From Microcystis aeruginosa FD4 (GTDB taxonomy: Bacteria; Cyanobacteriota; Cyanobacteriia; Cyanobacteriales; Microcystaceae), in contig NZ_CP046973.1 in NCBI RefSeq assembly GCF_009792235.1, forward strand, positions 3,038,001 to 3,102,000: DNA of 64,000 nt, given 5' to 3'. This document shows, one piece after another, positions 44,808-52,242 of this stretch; the first letter of the stretch is position 1; every line of letters begins with the position of its first letter. A model generated the notes under the pieces. That model searched no databases, was not told the DNA's origin, and saw nothing but the letters and a program-made list of their open reading frames with translations. Made by a program: the position numbers and the translations under genes.

Positions 44808-45697
44808 GGGTGCAACCAGTTGTCTAAATCTGCCAGATTGTCAAAGTCTAATAAAGCGAGTCCTAAGTCTTCTAATCGCTCCACAGGAAGGTTACGGATG
44901 GTTTCTTCTAGATTCTGGGGTATTTCCCCGAAACGTCGTTGAAGTTGACGGAGGACTAACTTTGCTTCTCCTCTTTGTTCACCTTGCTGAACCCCTTCTT
45001 GAACCGCTTGTTCTCTATCCTGTTGGTAAAGTGGAGCTAAACGCATAATAAACTCCCTATCCTCCTGTGTTTTTTTCGATAACGCTTCTAAATTTCTACT
45101 CAAATTATACAATAAGTTTAAGGAAGCCGATTTTAGGGGATTATTCGGTGATAATCTCTCTAATTCATCGATAGCTCTCTCTCTTGTTCCTCCTCTACCC
45201 AATAATCTTAGCCATAATGTCTCTGGGATTGCGGGTAACTGATGAATCACTATTATCGCTGTACCGAAACCCTCCGGGAGAAAATAAACCCCTTTTGGCC
45301 AATTGGGTTGTAATTGAGCCGTAAACAGGGATAAAATGCGCTCACTAGCTGTAGGAGTGAGAATCCACAACTTAGGTATCTCCTCCTCTGATATTCTCTG
45401 TTTATTTCTCTTTGCTTCTCTGTGGAAGATTTCACGAATAGCAAAGCGCTTGGATAGACAATCATTGATACCATCAAGGGTAATCCCATTGCGATAGGGT
45501 TCCAATAAACAGGGAGTTTGGCATAATCTGCCTAATAATCCTAACTGAGAGGGAATTTCCGCGGTATTAGGACTAAAATACACATCAATTTCTTTAATTT
45601 CTGAGGTGACTTCTTTGCTGACAACTACTGTACCGTAGGGAGAAAGAAGGGTTTCTAGGAAGTCTTTGCTAAATTTATCCCAAATAAAGCGAGTCAC
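44804..45697 (-). CDS. DUF4351/Rpn-like protein, array copy 12
   Basis: 297 residues, short allele, NWPKG centre. It is the most diverged intact copy: NTAEIPSQ and CQTPCLLEP replace NTAKIPSQ and CQNPCLLEP. Internal ATG at 45046. It is the first full-length gene in the direction of transcription. Confidence 0.85.
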   Translation of the reverse strand: MTRFIWDKFSKDFLETLLSPYGTVVVSKEVTSEIKEIDVYFSPNTAEIPSQLGLLGRLCQTPCLLEPYRNGITLDGINDCLSKRFAIREIFHREAKRNKQRISEEEIPKLWILTPTASERILSLFTAQLQPNWPKGVYFLPEGFGTAIIVIHQLPAIPETLWLRLLGRGGTRERAIDELERLSPNNPLKSASLNLLYNLSRNLEALSKKTQEDREFIMRLAPLYQQDREQAVQEGVQQGEQRGEAKLVLRQLQRRFGEIPQNLEETIRNLPVERLEDLGLALLDFDNLADLDNWLHP

Positions 45698-45948
45698 GGG
45701 TGCAACCAGTTGTCTAAATCTGCCAGATTGTCAAAGTCTAATAAAGCGAGTCCTAAGTCTTCTAATCGCTCCACAGGAAGTTTACGGATGGTTTCTTCTA
45801 GATTTTGCGGTATTTCACCGAAACGTCGTTGAAGTTGACGGAGGACTAACTTTAATGCTTCCTGTTGTACACCTTGTTGAATACCTTGCTGAACCCCTTC
45901 TTGAACCGCTTGTTCTCTATCTTGTTGGTAAAGTGGAGCTAAACGCAT
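45694..45948 (-). CDS. DUF4351/Rpn-like array copy 13, C-terminal module only
   Basis: 84 residues from the ATG at 45948: MRLAPLYQQDREQAVQEG, repeat allele VQQGIQQGVQQEALK, tail LEDLGLALLDFD and NWLHP. A deletion has joined the NWGEG region of the N-terminal domain (45964-46014, out of frame) directly to the base before ATAGGGAGTTTATT, so the AGGGAG ribosome-binding site and ATG are retained. It is the first unit of the array in the direction of transcription and could supply C-terminal protein alone. Whether a promoter remains is unknown. Confidence 0.6.
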   Translation of the reverse strand: MRLAPLYQQDREQAVQEGVQQGIQQGVQQEALKLVLRQLQRRFGEIPQNLEETIRKLPVERLEDLGLALLDFDNLADLDNWLHP

Positions 45949-46014
45949 AATAAACTCCCTATCCCTTCTCCCCAATTGGGTTGTAATTGAGCCGTAAACA
46001 GGGATAAAATGCGC

Positions 46015-46372
46015 CCATCCCATTTTTCAAAAAGTATGTCATACTTGGTCAAGGTATAATTTATGCAGTAAAAAGGCAATGAGTGGAGTTACTAATATTA
46101 ATATTGCTGAGTCAGTAGAAGACTTAAAATCCTTACTAAAGCAACAAGTAACCTCTTTAAACTTTGCTAAAGTACAATCCTTATATCTACTAAAAATTAA
46201 GGCGGTAGAAACGGTTCGTCATCTCGCCGTGCTAATAGGACGCTCAGAAAGAACTCTTCATCGCTGGTTAAATTCTTATCGAGAAGGAGGAATAGAAAAT
46301 CTCTTGTCAGAACCAGAAAAACTGGGAAGACCTCAAAAGATTTCAGTAGAAGAAGCCGCTAGATCTCTGTCA
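46015..46372 (+). mobile_element. Truncated IS630-type element
   Basis: Non-array DNA starts after GCGC at 46014. A palindromic AGTATGTCATACT (46032-46044) lies in the probable end region. The transposase gene inside is cut off at about 46370 where an oppositely oriented ISAs1 fragment begins. Confidence 0.55.
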
Positions 46373-46381
46373 CCGTCATAA
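46079..46381 (+). pseudogene. IS630-family transposase, N-terminal HTH fragment
   Basis: About 96 residues of real homology: a helix-turn-helix region KAVETVRHLAVLIGRSERTL with RWLNSYREGGIENLL and EKLGRPQKIS, the typical IS630 N-terminus. The DDE catalytic domain is missing. The last residues (ARSLSPS) come from the joined ISAs1 DNA. It diverges from the DUF4351 array. Confidence 0.75.
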
Positions 46382-46491
46382 CCACAAAACTTCCCGATGA
46401 TAACGATTATCCTCAGTAGCCAGAGAGGATACTTTTTGCCTTGGTTGCCACGATCGTCTGGGATTTGCTTTAATTGCTCTAGAAGGAGCAT
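46366..46491 (-). pseudogene. ISAs1-family transposase, N-terminal fragment
   Basis: From an ATG at 46491 the minus strand reads MLLLEQLKQIPDDRGNQGKK, then YPLWLLRIIVIIGKFCGYDG and DRDLA. This is the conserved start of ISAs1 transposases (LEQIPDxRxxxGxxYPL). It breaks at about 46366 against the IS630 fragment. Both elements are therefore truncated at one shared joint. Confidence 0.65.
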
Positions 46492-46605
46492 TTTTCTACA
46501 GTAGCCTCTTTACTTACACTCTGTAGTTTACTCCTTCTCTTTTTTTATGAAACCACCCTAGGTGGAAAAATCTCCCCACTGGGTCAACAAGGCAAAAGTA
46601 AAGAA

Positions 46606-46839
46606 TTATTTTTGATCGGCCTTTTTGCTTGACTTATCGCCCATTTTGTACTTACGCAAGAAGCGATCGACCCGGCCTTCCGTATCGATCATCTTCTGGG
46701 TTCCCGTATAAAAAGGATGATTACCCGACCAAACCTCCACATGAATTTCTGGTTTTGTCGAACCCACCGTCATCACCAGTTCACCATTACAGATCACCTT
46801 GGCTTCCGGATACCAAGTAGGATGAATTTTTTTCGGCAT
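46606..46839 (-). CDS. rpmE: Ribosomal protein bL31
   Basis: 77-residue component of the large subunit at the central protuberance bridge. MPKKIHPTWYPEAKVICNGE and VEVWSGNHPFYTGTQKMIDT are diagnostic. It has a single Cys (ICNGE) instead of the CxxC pair, so it is the zinc-free type. The C-terminus is Lys/Ser rich. It is the last gene of the ribosomal operon, 19 bp after rpsI. Confidence 0.97.
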   Translation of the reverse strand: MPKKIHPTWYPEAKVICNGELVMTVGSTKPEIHVEVWSGNHPFYTGTQKMIDTEGRVDRFLRKYKMGDKSSKKADQK

Positions 46840-46858
46840 AATAAACCTCTCTATTAAC

Positions 46859-47272
46859 CTAACGTTTCGAGTATTGAGGCGCTTTGCGCGCTTTGTGAAG
46901 ACCGTATTTTTTCCGTTCCTTCGCCCGGGGATCCCGAGTCAGATAACCTTCACTCTTGAGGGGAGGACGATTTTCGGGGGCCAATTGACATAAAGCTCTA
47001 GCGACACCCAATTTCACTGCGTCCGCTTGGCCAGTCAAACCACCGCCCTCGGCCTTAACAATGATATCGTACTCGTTTTCCAGTCCCAAAGTCTCCAGAG
47101 GAGCCTTGATCGTCTGGATATAGGTGGGAATGCGGTTAAAATGGGTTTCTCCATCGCGACCGTTAACGGTAATTGCCCCCGTCCCCGGCACGAGACGCAC
47201 GGAAGCGACCGCCGATTTGCGTCGTCCCGTTCCCCAATAAACTACCTTATTTTTACTATCCGTGGCTTGCAT
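46859..47272 (-). CDS. rpsI: Ribosomal protein uS9
   Basis: 137-residue small-subunit protein whose C-terminal tail reaches the P-site tRNA. YWGTGRRKSAVASVRLVPGT and the ending RKAPQYSKR are diagnostic. Only 4 bp separate it from the rplM stop, the standard rplM-rpsI pairing. Confidence 0.97.
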   Translation of the reverse strand: MQATDSKNKVVYWGTGRRKSAVASVRLVPGTGAITVNGRDGETHFNRIPTYIQTIKAPLETLGLENEYDIIVKAEGGGLTGQADAVKLGVARALCQLAPENRPPLKSEGYLTRDPRAKERKKYGLHKARKAPQYSKR

Positions 47273-47276
47273 TGAC

Positions 47277-47732
47277 TTAATTTCCTCCTGCGGGAATCGT
47301 ATTAATCGCTAAAACTTCCGGTTGTTGTGCCTGATGGGGATGTTCTGCACCGGCATAAACTTTCAGTTTCGTGAACAATTTCCGACCTAAGCTATTTTTC
47401 GGGAGCATTCCCTTAACAGCGTGTTCGATAATCCGTTCGGGAATGCGTTTTTGCAGTTTATCGAAGCTTTCTACCTTCATACCACCCGGTCTGCCGGAGT
47501 CGCGGCGATAAACTTTCTGTTGGCGTTTTTTGCCTGTCACCGCCACTTTTTCGGCGTTAATAACAATGACAAAATCCCCCGTATCCAGATGGGGGGTGAA
47601 GGTGGCTTTATTTTTGCCCCGTAGAATCATAGCGATCTCGGTGGCCAGACGACCTAAACGCTGATCGGCCGCATCAATGACGTACCATTTCTGCTCTAGA
47701 GTCTCTAAATTTGGTAGAGGTGTTTTGTTCAT
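47277..47732 (-). CDS. rplM: Ribosomal protein uL13
   Basis: 151-residue early-assembly protein of the large subunit. WYVIDAADQRLGRLATEIAM, GDFVIVINAEKVAVTGKK and RIIEHAVKGMLPKNSLGR are diagnostic. It lies upstream of rpsI. A 149-bp gap to truA is filled with tandem repeats. Confidence 0.97.
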   Translation of the reverse strand: MNKTPLPNLETLEQKWYVIDAADQRLGRLATEIAMILRGKNKATFTPHLDTGDFVIVINAEKVAVTGKKRQQKVYRRDSGRPGGMKVESFDKLQKRIPERIIEHAVKGMLPKNSLGRKLFTKLKVYAGAEHPHQAQQPEVLAINTIPAGGN

Positions 47733-47789
47733 GGTCAGTTTGCCTTGCTTTACAAAAATTAATTTTTTTTATTGCCCACCTGGGTGTTG

Positions 47790-47881
47790 GGGGGTTAGGG
47801 TTTTAGGGTTTTAGGGTTTTAGTTGAAATTCCCCTATTTCCCTATCTCCCTATTTCCCTATCTCCCTATTCCCCTATCTCC
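47790..47881. repeat. Short tandem repeats between rplM and truA
   Basis: GGTTTTAGGGTTTTAGGGTT (about 47795-47821) is followed by nine or so TCCCTAT/CCCCTAT heptamers (47828 onward). Both lie inside what should be one operon transcript. Confidence 0.85.
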
Positions 47882-48712
47882 CTATTCCCCTATCCCCTCT
47901 GCTCGGAAATAATAAAGGGGCTGAGTCTCGCACCAGATGCTATCGGCAAAGGGAAAATCAGCGTAACCCACCCGCAGTAAACATAGTCCTTTAGCTGGTG
48001 CGGCGTATTTGACCAATTCTCGGCGCTGATTGACCCAGATGTCGGTAAAGTTTTCTAGCGATCGCTCACCAGTTCCCACCTCTACCAACATTCCCACCAA
48101 TAGGCGCACCATCCCGTACAAAAAGCCATTGGCTTGGATTTCCATCTGTACAAACGGCCCTTGACGGTAGCATTCCACCCCTTGTACTTCTACCCAAGAA
48201 TGGTCACGACTAGAGTTAGCACGGTGAAAGGCGGCCAGATGGTGCTTTCCCAACAGGGGCTGCAAGGCCTTGGCCATCAAATCGGCATCGAGGGGACGAT
48301 GGTAGTAGTGCCAACTAAAGGGGCTAACAAAGAGATTGGGGATGGGGTCGGTATAGAGGGTGTAACGATAACGTCGCCAGAGGGCCGAGAAACGGGCGTG
48401 CCAGCGATCGGGAACCTGAGCCGAGGCCCGAATGACGATATCGTCATCTAGCCGAGCATTGAGAACCTTGGCCCAATGGGCAGGTGGGATCGGACTCTGC
48501 TGCTGGAAATGGGCAACCTGGGCGGCGGCGTGAACACCGCTATCGGTACGTCCGGCCCCGTGGAGAGTGACGGCATGACCGAGAATATCGGCCAGGGCCT
48601 TCTCGATTTCTTCCTGCACGCTCCTGTGATGGGGTTGCCGTTGCCAGCCGTGGAAATTAGTTCCCACATACTGGATAACTAGGGCGATCCGCGACTGGGG
48701 GCAAGCTGTCAT
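47882..48712 (-). CDS. truA: tRNA pseudouridine(38-40) synthase
   Basis: 276 residues. It isomerises uridines 38-40 of the tRNA anticodon arm. The catalytic Asp is in LHGAGRTDSGVHAAAQVAHF. Other TruA blocks are YVGTNFHGWQRQ at the start and QANGFLYGMVRLLVGMLVEV near the end. It starts 3 bp from the rplQ stop, as often in bacteria where truA rides the ribosomal operon. The C-terminus overlaps the edge of a tandem repeat (the stop lies within CCCTATTCCCCTATCCC), suggesting the repeat has altered the tail. Confidence 0.95.
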   Translation of the reverse strand: MTACPQSRIALVIQYVGTNFHGWQRQPHHRSVQEEIEKALADILGHAVTLHGAGRTDSGVHAAAQVAHFQQQSPIPPAHWAKVLNARLDDDIVIRASAQVPDRWHARFSALWRRYRYTLYTDPIPNLFVSPFSWHYYHRPLDADLMAKALQPLLGKHHLAAFHRANSSRDHSWVEVQGVECYRQGPFVQMEIQANGFLYGMVRLLVGMLVEVGTGERSLENFTDIWVNQRRELVKYAAPAKGLCLLRVGYADFPFADSIWCETQPLYYFRAEGIGE

Positions 48713-48714
48713 CT

Positions 48715-49065
48715 TTACATCAGTTCGATAATCGCCATGGGGGCATTATCCCCGCGACGGCGCAGGGTCCGCACGACCCGGGTATAACCGCCGTTACGGT
48801 TGCCATAACGGGCCTGGGCGCCTTCAAAGAGGGCGTGAACCAGTTGTTTATCGTAGATGTAGCCCATAGCTTGGCGACGGGCGCTCAGGGAACCGTCTTT
48901 AGCTAGGGTGATAATGTGGTCTACCTCTGCTCGCACCGCCTTCGCTTTCGCTAGGGTGGTGGTGATCTGACCGTGGCGAATTAGCTGGGTGGCCAAGCTG
49001 CGCAGCAGTGCCTTTCTTTGGTCAGCCGGTAGACCCAATTGAGGCACTTTACATCGATGTCTCAT
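48715..49065 (-). CDS. rplQ: Ribosomal protein bL17
   Basis: 116 residues, near the exit-tunnel end of the large subunit. MRHRCKVPQLGLPADQRKAL followed by RSLATQLIRHGQITTTLAKA is diagnostic. It follows rpoA by 21 bp. Confidence 0.97.
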   Translation of the reverse strand: MRHRCKVPQLGLPADQRKALLRSLATQLIRHGQITTTLAKAKAVRAEVDHIITLAKDGSLSARRQAMGYIYDKQLVHALFEGAQARYGNRNGGYTRVVRTLRRRGDNAPMAIIELM

Positions 49066-49086
49066 GGTATTTTCCTGGAATTGGGT

Positions 49087-50028
49087 TTACTTGCTTTTTT
49101 CTTGGGGTAGGGTGATGCCTAACCGTTTTTGTAGGGCTTCAATGACTTCTTCAGCCGATTTCTGCCCAAAGTTTTTGATTTCTAAGAGATCTTCTTGGCT
49201 GTAATCGAGGAGGTCGGCTACGGTGTTGATCTGCGCTCGCTTCAGGCAATTGTAGGCGCGCACGGATAATTGTAGTTCCTCGATCGGAATTTGGTTTTCT
49301 TGGTTGATCTCTTGGTCGTCAAAGTTACCGGAGGATTCGAGGGCGTTGAGATCCTTGAGCGGGTTAAAGAGATTAACCAGCATATCGGCCGCTTGGGAAA
49401 GGGCTTCTTTGGGGTTAATGCTCCCGTTTGTCCAAATTTCTAAGAGCAGACGATCTCTAGCTTGACCGCTTTCGGAACGGATATCTTCGACGCTGTAGTT
49501 GACTTTGGTTACGGGCATAAAAATCGAGTCGATTTGCAGAAAGTCTAGCGAAGTGGCTTCTTCTTTACTGCGATCAATCGCCCGATAGCCTTTGCCTTTT
49601 TCCACGCGAAATTCCATCTCTAGCTTGGCCCCTTCGGCCAGGGTAGCGACGTACTGATTGCGATCAACTATCTCGACTTCTGAGGGTAAATCGAATTGTG
49701 CCGCCACTACCGTCGCCGGTCCAGTTGCCACTAAACGCCCGATCTGGGTTTGATTGGTGTAGCTTTTGAGGATGATTTCTTTCATGTTGAGCATGAGTTC
49801 CATCACGTCCTCGCGTACTCCCTGGACGGTGGCAAATTCGTGATTGACTCCCGCGATCCGCAGGGCCGTCACGGCCGCTCCTTCCAGATTGGAAATGAGA
49901 ATCCGTCTCAGGGCATTACCTACGGTTGTACCTTGGCCTCTTTCTAGAGGTTCTAGTACAAACTTACTGTACTGACTCTGATTCTTGTAAGTTTTTGCTT
50001 CTACACACTCGATTTGAAATTGCGCCAC
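49087..50028 (-). CDS. rpoA: DNA-directed RNA polymerase subunit alpha
   Basis: 313 residues. The N-terminal dimerisation domain (KFVLEPLERGQGTTVGNALR, RRILISNLEGAAVTALRIAG) is followed by an acidic linker. The C-terminal domain binds UP elements and activators (LSVRAYNCLKRAQINTVADL, LLEIKNFGQKSAEEVIEAL). It is complete. The 194-bp gap to rpsK contains repeats, so the operon is spread out here. Confidence 0.97.
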   Translation of the reverse strand: MAQFQIECVEAKTYKNQSQYSKFVLEPLERGQGTTVGNALRRILISNLEGAAVTALRIAGVNHEFATVQGVREDVMELMLNMKEIILKSYTNQTQIGRLVATGPATVVAAQFDLPSEVEIVDRNQYVATLAEGAKLEMEFRVEKGKGYRAIDRSKEEATSLDFLQIDSIFMPVTKVNYSVEDIRSESGQARDRLLLEIWTNGSINPKEALSQAADMLVNLFNPLKDLNALESSGNFDDQEINQENQIPIEELQLSVRAYNCLKRAQINTVADLLDYSQEDLLEIKNFGQKSAEEVIEALQKRLGITLPQEKSK

Positions 50029-50039
50029 CGATTGACCTC

Positions 50040-50110
50040 CCTTGTTCAGTTATTCAGTTATCAGTTATCAGTTATCAGTTTTCTTTAGCTTTCAGCGTTT
50101 AGCGTTCGGC
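50040..50110. repeat. Short tandem repeats between rpoA and rpsK
   Basis: AGTTATC heptamers (50046-50080) followed by TTTCAGCGTTTAGCGTTCGG (about 50090-50110). They sit within the rpsK-rpoA operon transcript. Confidence 0.85.
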
Positions 50111-50222
50111 GTTCAGCTTTTTGATCAGATGGTCTTTGACGACCCGATTCTGCTGCTGATGCGCTCAAAGCTAACGGCTGTCGGCCTCAAGAGCCCTGTC
50201 ACCTGAAAAAGCTGTTCACTGT

Positions 50223-50615
50223 TTACACTCTCCGGCGTTTGGGAGGACGACAACCATTGTGGGGGATGGGGGTCACGTCCCGGATCAGGGTGATTTCTAA
50301 TCCTGCTCCTTGCAGGGCCCGGATTGCGGTTTCCCGTCCTGCCCCAGGGCCACTAACCATTACCTCTAGTTGACGCATTCCCTGTTCGATCGCTCGGCGG
50401 GCGGCGTTATCGGCGGCGGTTTGGGCGGCGAAGGGGGTTCCTTTTTTGGCTCCTTTAAAACCACTCGATCCCGCCGATGCCCAAGAGATCACATCGCCTT
50501 TGGTATCGGCGATCGTGACAATGGTATTGTTGAAGGTCGATTGAATGTGAGCGACTCCGGTAGGAATATTTTTCTTCTGTTTTTTTGGTCCGGTTTTTTT
50601 GGTTGGTCGCGCCAT
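50223..50615 (-). CDS. rpsK: Ribosomal protein uS11
   Basis: 130 residues, platform of the small subunit. HIQSTFNNTIVTIADTKGD, SAGSSGFKGAKKGTPFAAQ and the ending IPHNGCRPPKRRRV are diagnostic. It follows rpsM by 39 bp. Confidence 0.97.
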   Translation of the reverse strand: MARPTKKTGPKKQKKNIPTGVAHIQSTFNNTIVTIADTKGDVISWASAGSSGFKGAKKGTPFAAQTAADNAARRAIEQGMRQLEVMVSGPGAGRETAIRALQGAGLEITLIRDVTPIPHNGCRPPKRRRV

Positions 50616-50654
50616 AGTTTTTCTTGATTGGGGGATATCGCAATGAATAAAAAA

Positions 50655-51038
50655 TTATTTCTTGGAGGGGGCTTTTTTCTTCCCTGCCACTGTCACCCGA
50701 CGACCGCGACGGGTCCGCGCATTGGTTCGCGTCCGTTGCCCGCGCACGGGTAATCCTAGCCGATGCCGACGACCCCGATAGGTGCCGATATCGGCGAGGC
50801 GTTTGATGTTCATCGCCTCCCAGCGTCTCAAATCCCCCTCGATTTGATAATTTGTTTCGATATAAGTCCGTAGCGCCGCCACGTCTTCATCGCTGAGATC
50901 CTTGACCCGAGTGTCAGGGTTAACACCCGTCGCGGATAAGACTTCTTGGGAACGCGATAGACCCACTCCGTAGAGATAGGTCAGGGCGATTTCCACACGC
51001 TTATCGCGAGGTAGGTCTACACCAGCTATCCTTGCCAC
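50655..51038 (-). CDS. rpsM: Ribosomal protein uS13
   Basis: 127 residues, head of the small subunit, contacting the large subunit and tRNA. MARIAGVDLPRDKRVEIALT, YLYGVGLSRSQEVLSATGV and RGQRTRTNARTRRG near the Lys-rich end are diagnostic. It is followed by rpsK, as in all bacterial alpha operons. Confidence 0.97.
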   Translation of the reverse strand: MARIAGVDLPRDKRVEIALTYLYGVGLSRSQEVLSATGVNPDTRVKDLSDEDVAALRTYIETNYQIEGDLRRWEAMNIKRLADIGTYRGRRHRLGLPVRGQRTRTNARTRRGRRVTVAGKKKAPSKK

Positions 51039-51130
51039 GCTTTTTCTTTCTCCCTATGAACGATTTTTTTCCAAAAACGACTACAATTAACGGTAACGAT
51101 TCTCTGCCCCAAGACAGTGACTTTGGTGGG

Positions 51131-51244
51131 TTAACCTTGTCTCTGCTTGTGTTTGGGGTTAGAACAAATTACCATGACTCGACCGCGCCGACGGATGACG
51201 CGGCACTTTTCGCACATTTTTTTGACAGACGCTCTAACTTTCAT
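51131..51244 (-). CDS. rpmJ: Ribosomal protein bL36
   Basis: A 37-residue protein read from the ATG at 51244. It starts MKVRASVKKMCEKCRVIRRR and ends CSNPKHKQRQG. The zinc-binding C-x2-C, C, H set is complete. It lies between infA and rpsM, its normal position. Confidence 0.96.
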   Translation of the reverse strand: MKVRASVKKMCEKCRVIRRRGRVMVICSNPKHKQRQG

Positions 51245-51371
51245 GCCTAACTATTCTGGCAACACTGCAAGCTTATTATTATATCAGATTTCTTTTACCC
51301 GTGTCACCTATTTTTTAAAAATAAATTTGGCCGCTTATTAGACTTTTTTGCTTCTCTGCCCCTATTTATCG

Positions 51372-51602
51372 CTATTTTTTCTGATTTTTCAGGCGATAGG
51401 TAATTCTGCCTTTGGTTAGGTCGTAGGGGGTCAGTTCCACTTTGACTCGATCTCCTGGGAGGATTTTGATATAATTACGGCGGATTTTGCCGGATATATG
51501 AGCTAAGACGTTGAAACCGTTATCTAAATCCACCCTAAACATGGCGTTGGGCAAAGATTCGGTGACGGTTCCTTCCATTTCGATTAGATCTTGTTTAGAC
51601 AA
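51372..51602 (-). CDS. infA: Translation initiation factor IF-1
   Basis: 76 residues, OB fold that occupies the A site during initiation. MSKQDLIEMEGTVTESLPNA and HISGKIRRNYIKILPGDRVK with VELTPYDLTKGRITYRLK are diagnostic. It heads the visible operon. The expected upstream genes adk and secY are not in the window; repeats and MITEs begin within 80 bp of the start. Confidence 0.97.
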   Translation of the reverse strand: MSKQDLIEMEGTVTESLPNAMFRVDLDNGFNVLAHISGKIRRNYIKILPGDRVKVELTPYDLTKGRITYRLKNQKK

Positions 51603-51813
51603 AATTAATTCCTCAATTTCACTGGAGACAATTTATTTAATGATTCGGCAGCAGCAACGGGTGCTATTAGCACAGTTCCCCCAGTATAGCTGATCAGATG
51701 CGAGTTTTCAGTTCACAGCAAAAAAGCTCCCCATCTTCCCTCTCCCATCTCCTGACTCCACTCCCCACCCCCATCTCCCCACTCCTAGGCAGTATTAAGT
51801 AGTAAGATTTAGA

Positions 51814-51918
51814 TAAGTACCTAAGCAAAATTAATTACACATATCTAACCACCTCTTGCCTTTTGCCTTTTGCCTTTTGCCTTTCTTCACTAGGAAATTT
51901 ATTTTGCACGACTACTTA
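51814..51918. mobile_element. MITE, TAAGTA-ended family, copy 2
   Basis: Opposite orientation to the copy at 17111-17282, with ends TAAGTACCTAAGCAAAATTA and TAATTTCC...TTGCACGACTACTTA. The core differs: here TTGCCTTTTGCC heptamers (51857-51886). A related flanking sequence without the element is at 52274-52345, apparently the empty site. Confidence 0.65.
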
Positions 51919-51964
51919 ATAAACATTTTAACATTGCTGTCTTTTCACTGATTACTGATTACTG

Positions 51965-52242
51965 GGGTGCATCCCACATTTGCAGAAATACCGACAATCA
52001 GCAATTATCAGTGACTCTTAAATTAGTACAAAAATATGAACAATCGCGTGTAAGCATCCCACCGAAAAGCTAATGCGCTCCGGGGTTTGGGGGCGGTGCC
52101 ACGCCCCCAACGGGGGGTTTGGGGGGTTCTACCCCCCAAAAGCTGGGATTGAGTGATAAAACCGAAAGTAACGCCCAATTTTAGGAGAAAGTTTCCCCTG
52201 AAAAATCCCAAATTAGTAGATTTACAAAAATGAGATGCACCC
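51965..52242. mobile_element. MITE with GGGTGCATC ends and a G-rich palindromic core
   Basis: GGGTGCATCCCACATTTG on the left and GGGTGCATCTCATTTTTG read inward from the right. GATTACTG flanks both sides (51957-51964 and 52243-52250), consistent with an 8-bp target duplication, although the flank itself is repetitive. The core at 52080-52140 has GGGGTTTGGGGGCGG and GGGGGGTTTGGGGGG paired with C-rich partners. Confidence 0.65.

Larger units (their letters stand above)
34788..46014 (-). repeat. Tandem array of 13 DUF4351/Rpn-like gene copies
   Basis: An 11.2-kb head-to-tail array. Distances between successive stop codons are 926, 914, 902, 890, 926, 914, 926, 913, 902, 913, 890 and 890 bp. The 12-bp steps come from the number of 4-residue repeats; the two 913 values reflect 1-bp deletions. 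Copies are near-identical. Ten are intact, copies 8 and 10 are frameshifted and copy 13 is truncated. Each junction is GTGA (stop and GTG start overlapping). Confidence 0.97.

Noticed and set aside
35273..45489. Recurrent 78-codon minus-strand and 64-102-codon plus-strand frames in each array copy
   Set aside because: They are out-of-frame shadows of the DUF4351 gene, repeated because the gene is repeated.
34788..46014. CRISPR or large satellite repeat without coding function
   Set aside because: The period is gene-sized, each unit encodes an open frame, length changes are multiples of 12 bp and start/stop overlaps are preserved.
34788..46014. Treating the array as an assembly error
   Set aside because: It cannot be excluded without reads, but units differ in repeat alleles, substitutions and two independent 1-bp deletions, which a collapsed or looped assembly would not produce easily.
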